Translations under genes and position numbers: made by a program | Assembly: GCF_022447245.1 (NCBI RefSeq) | Contig: NZ_JAKVBC010000014.1 | Span: 1 to 64,000 of the forward strand | Direction of reading: 5' to 3' | Length of the DNA stretch: 64,000 nt | From: Kordia sp. | Lineage (GTDB): Bacteria > Bacteroidota > Bacteroidia > Flavobacteriales > Flavobacteriaceae | Shown: piece after piece, positions 62,765 through 64,000 of the stretch | Numbering within the stretch: position 1 is the stretch's first letter | How the letters are laid out: each line of letters starts with the position of its first letter | Notes under the pieces: model-generated | The model's database searches: none | Seen by the model: the letters and a program-made list of their open reading frames with translations, nothing else | What the model was told of the DNA's origin: nothing

Positions 62765-64000
62765 TTACATATTTCTTCGATATTGTCCTCCAACTTCAAA
62801 TAAGGCTGCTGTAATTTGCCCTAACGAACATACTTTACAAACATTCATCAAAGCTTCAAAGATGTTTTCGTTGTTGACTGCTTTTAATTGTAAATCGTAT
62901 AATAAACCTTTCGTATCATGTGCATTATGAAGATTTTCTAAAATCTTGATTTGATATTGTTTTTCTTCTTCTGTAGCACGGATCACTTCTTTTGGAACTA
63001 CCGTTGGAGAACCTTTACTGCTTAAGAATGTATTTACACCAATGATTGGGAACTGTCCGTTGTGCTTTAGAGTTTCGTAGTATAAACTTTCTTCCTGAAT
63101 TTTTGAACGTTGATACATAGTTTCCATTGCTCCTAGTACACCACCACGTTCTGTGATTCGGTCAAACTCTGCCAATACTGCTTCTTCAACTAAATCGGTC
63201 AATTCTTCAATGATGAATGAACCTTGAATTGGATTTTCGTTTTTCGCCAACCCTAATTCCTTGTTGATGATCAACTGAATTGCCATCGCTCTACGCACAG
63301 ATTCTTCTGTTGGTGTCGTAATGGCTTCATCATACGCATTCGTATGTAACGAGTTACAGTTATCATAAATCGCATATAACGCTTGTAATGTTGTACGAAT
63401 ATCGTTGAAATCAATTTCCTGTGCGTGCAAACTACGTCCAGATGTTTGAATGTGATATTTCAACATTTGTGCACGCGCATTGGCTCCGTATTTATGTTTT
63501 AAGGCTTTTGCCCAGATTTTACGTGCTACACGACCAATTACAGAATATTCAGGATCGATTCCGTTAGAGAAAAAGAACGATAAGTTTGGACCAAATTTAT
63601 TGATGTCCATTCCTCTACTCAAATAGTATTCTACGTAGGTAAATCCGTTTGATAAGGTTAATGCTAACTGCGTGATTGGATTTGCACCAGCTTCTGCAAT
63701 ATGATATCCAGAAATAGAAACTGAATAGAAGTTACGCACATTATTATCAATAAAATATTCTTGTACATCTCCCATCAAACGTAAGGCAAATTCTGTGGAG
63801 AATATACACGTATTTTGCGCTTGATCTTCTTTTAAGATATCTGCTTGTACTGTTCCACGAACTTGAGCAATTGTTTTAACTTTGATGTCTTCATAGATGT
63901 CTGCTGGCAATACTTGATCTCCAGTAACACCTAATAACAGTAAACCTAAACCGTCATTTCCTTCTGGTAAATCACCATTGTATTGTGGACGTTCTTTGCC
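62765..64000 (-). CDS. icmF: Fused isobutyryl-CoA mutase IcmF, C-terminal part (partial)
   Basis: The last 411 residues of a methylmalonyl-CoA-mutase-type protein, cut by the window edge; the frame is open to base 64000 ([21 protein letters not shown] precedes [10 protein letters not shown]). Substrate-domain features are visible: [47 protein letters not shown], NEDPVxG-like [17 protein letters not shown], and the terminal [17 protein letters not shown], which is typical of IcmF. IcmF joins a B12-binding domain, a GTPase chaperone and the mutase domain. The reaction, radical-B12-dependent isobutyryl/butyryl-CoA isomerisation, is inference from the family. No neighbour is seen. Confidence 0.85.
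   Translation of the reverse strand, partial: GKERPQYNGDLPEGNDGLGLLLLGVTGDQVLPADIYEDIKVKTIAQVRGTVQADILKEDQAQNTCIFSTEFALRLMGDVQEYFIDNNVRNFYSVSISGYHIAEAGANPITQLALTLSNGFTYVEYYLSRGMDINKFGPNLSFFFSNGIDPEYSVIGRVARKIWAKALKHKYGANARAQMLKYHIQTSGRSLHAQEIDFNDIRTTLQALYAIYDNCNSLHTNAYDEAITTPTEESVRRAMAIQLIINKELGLAKNENPIQGSFIIEELTDLVEEAVLAEFDRITERGGVLGAMETMYQRSKIQEESLYYETLKHNGQFPIIGVNTFLSSKGSPTVVPKEVIRATEEEKQYQIKILENLHNAHDTKGLLYDLQLKAVNNENIFEALMNVCKVCSLGQITAALFEVGGQYRRNM

Overview
The window comes from a low-GC member of the Bacteroidetes, almost certainly family Flavobacteriaceae and probably marine. The signs are a SusC/SusD pair, C-terminal T9SS sorting domains, many lipoproteins with a Cys after the signal peptide, a Flavobacteriaceae-type DnaJ, MnmD, DUF4294 and DUF1684 proteins, TAnnTTTG promoter boxes, and small GG-leader natural-product precursors starting MKKKNLK or MKKQ. 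The set of precursors is reminiscent of Kordia, but genus is inference. No rRNA, tRNA or CRISPR array was seen.

0-9 kb: DUF4294 protein, M42 aminopeptidase, SusD/SusC nutrient importer, SMI1/KNR4 protein and a membrane AraC regulator. 9.4 kb: a Cys-rich GG-leader precursor, divergent from that regulator. 10-22 kb: mostly housekeeping genes (M28 peptidase, PPK2, outer-membrane protein, MFS exporter plus VOC protein behind a leader-peptide/terminator attenuator, DUF1684 lipoprotein, CrcB, SRPBCC-GyrI protein, M49 peptidase, adenine deaminase, VWA lipoprotein). 23-29 kb: coiled-coil/outer-membrane protein, histidine kinase operon, NarL-type response regulator, MazG-like protein. 29.5-36 kb: IlvE, a frameshifted DUF4920 lipoprotein, MnmD, an SDR epimerase, a decayed membrane-protein gene, YceI, GrpE-DnaJ. 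36.4-40.7 kb: a four-gene operon (ABC ATPase, permease, MscS channel, AAA+ response regulator). 41-47.7 kb: DoxX, two convergent precursors sharing an upstream palindrome, a TPR-AraC regulator, CocE-like hydrolase and DJ-1-like lipoprotein. 47.7-50 kb: HTTM protein, SigZ and a tiny Cys-rich peptide.

50-57.5 kb is a decay zone: broken Na+/alanine symporter, broken membrane LuxR regulator, two intact precursors and one broken one, an AraC regulator, a gene with one nonsense codon, an IS3-family remnant and a fragment of an Avd-like protein. The Avd fragment lies just downstream of a variable-protein-like C-type lectin gene, suggesting the remains of a diversity-generating retroelement. 57.6-62.6 kb encodes T9SS/surface proteins, one with six 121-residue repeats. 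The right edge cuts a fused isobutyryl-CoA mutase gene.

The most interesting signals are (1) the 25-codon leader ORF with mutually exclusive terminator and antiterminator stems before the MFS exporter; (2) three separate loci pairing orphan GG-leader Cys-rich precursors with membrane or TPR-linked HTH regulators, two with repeated putative operator sites; (3) the DGR remnant; (4) the SigZ/Cys-rich peptide pair.
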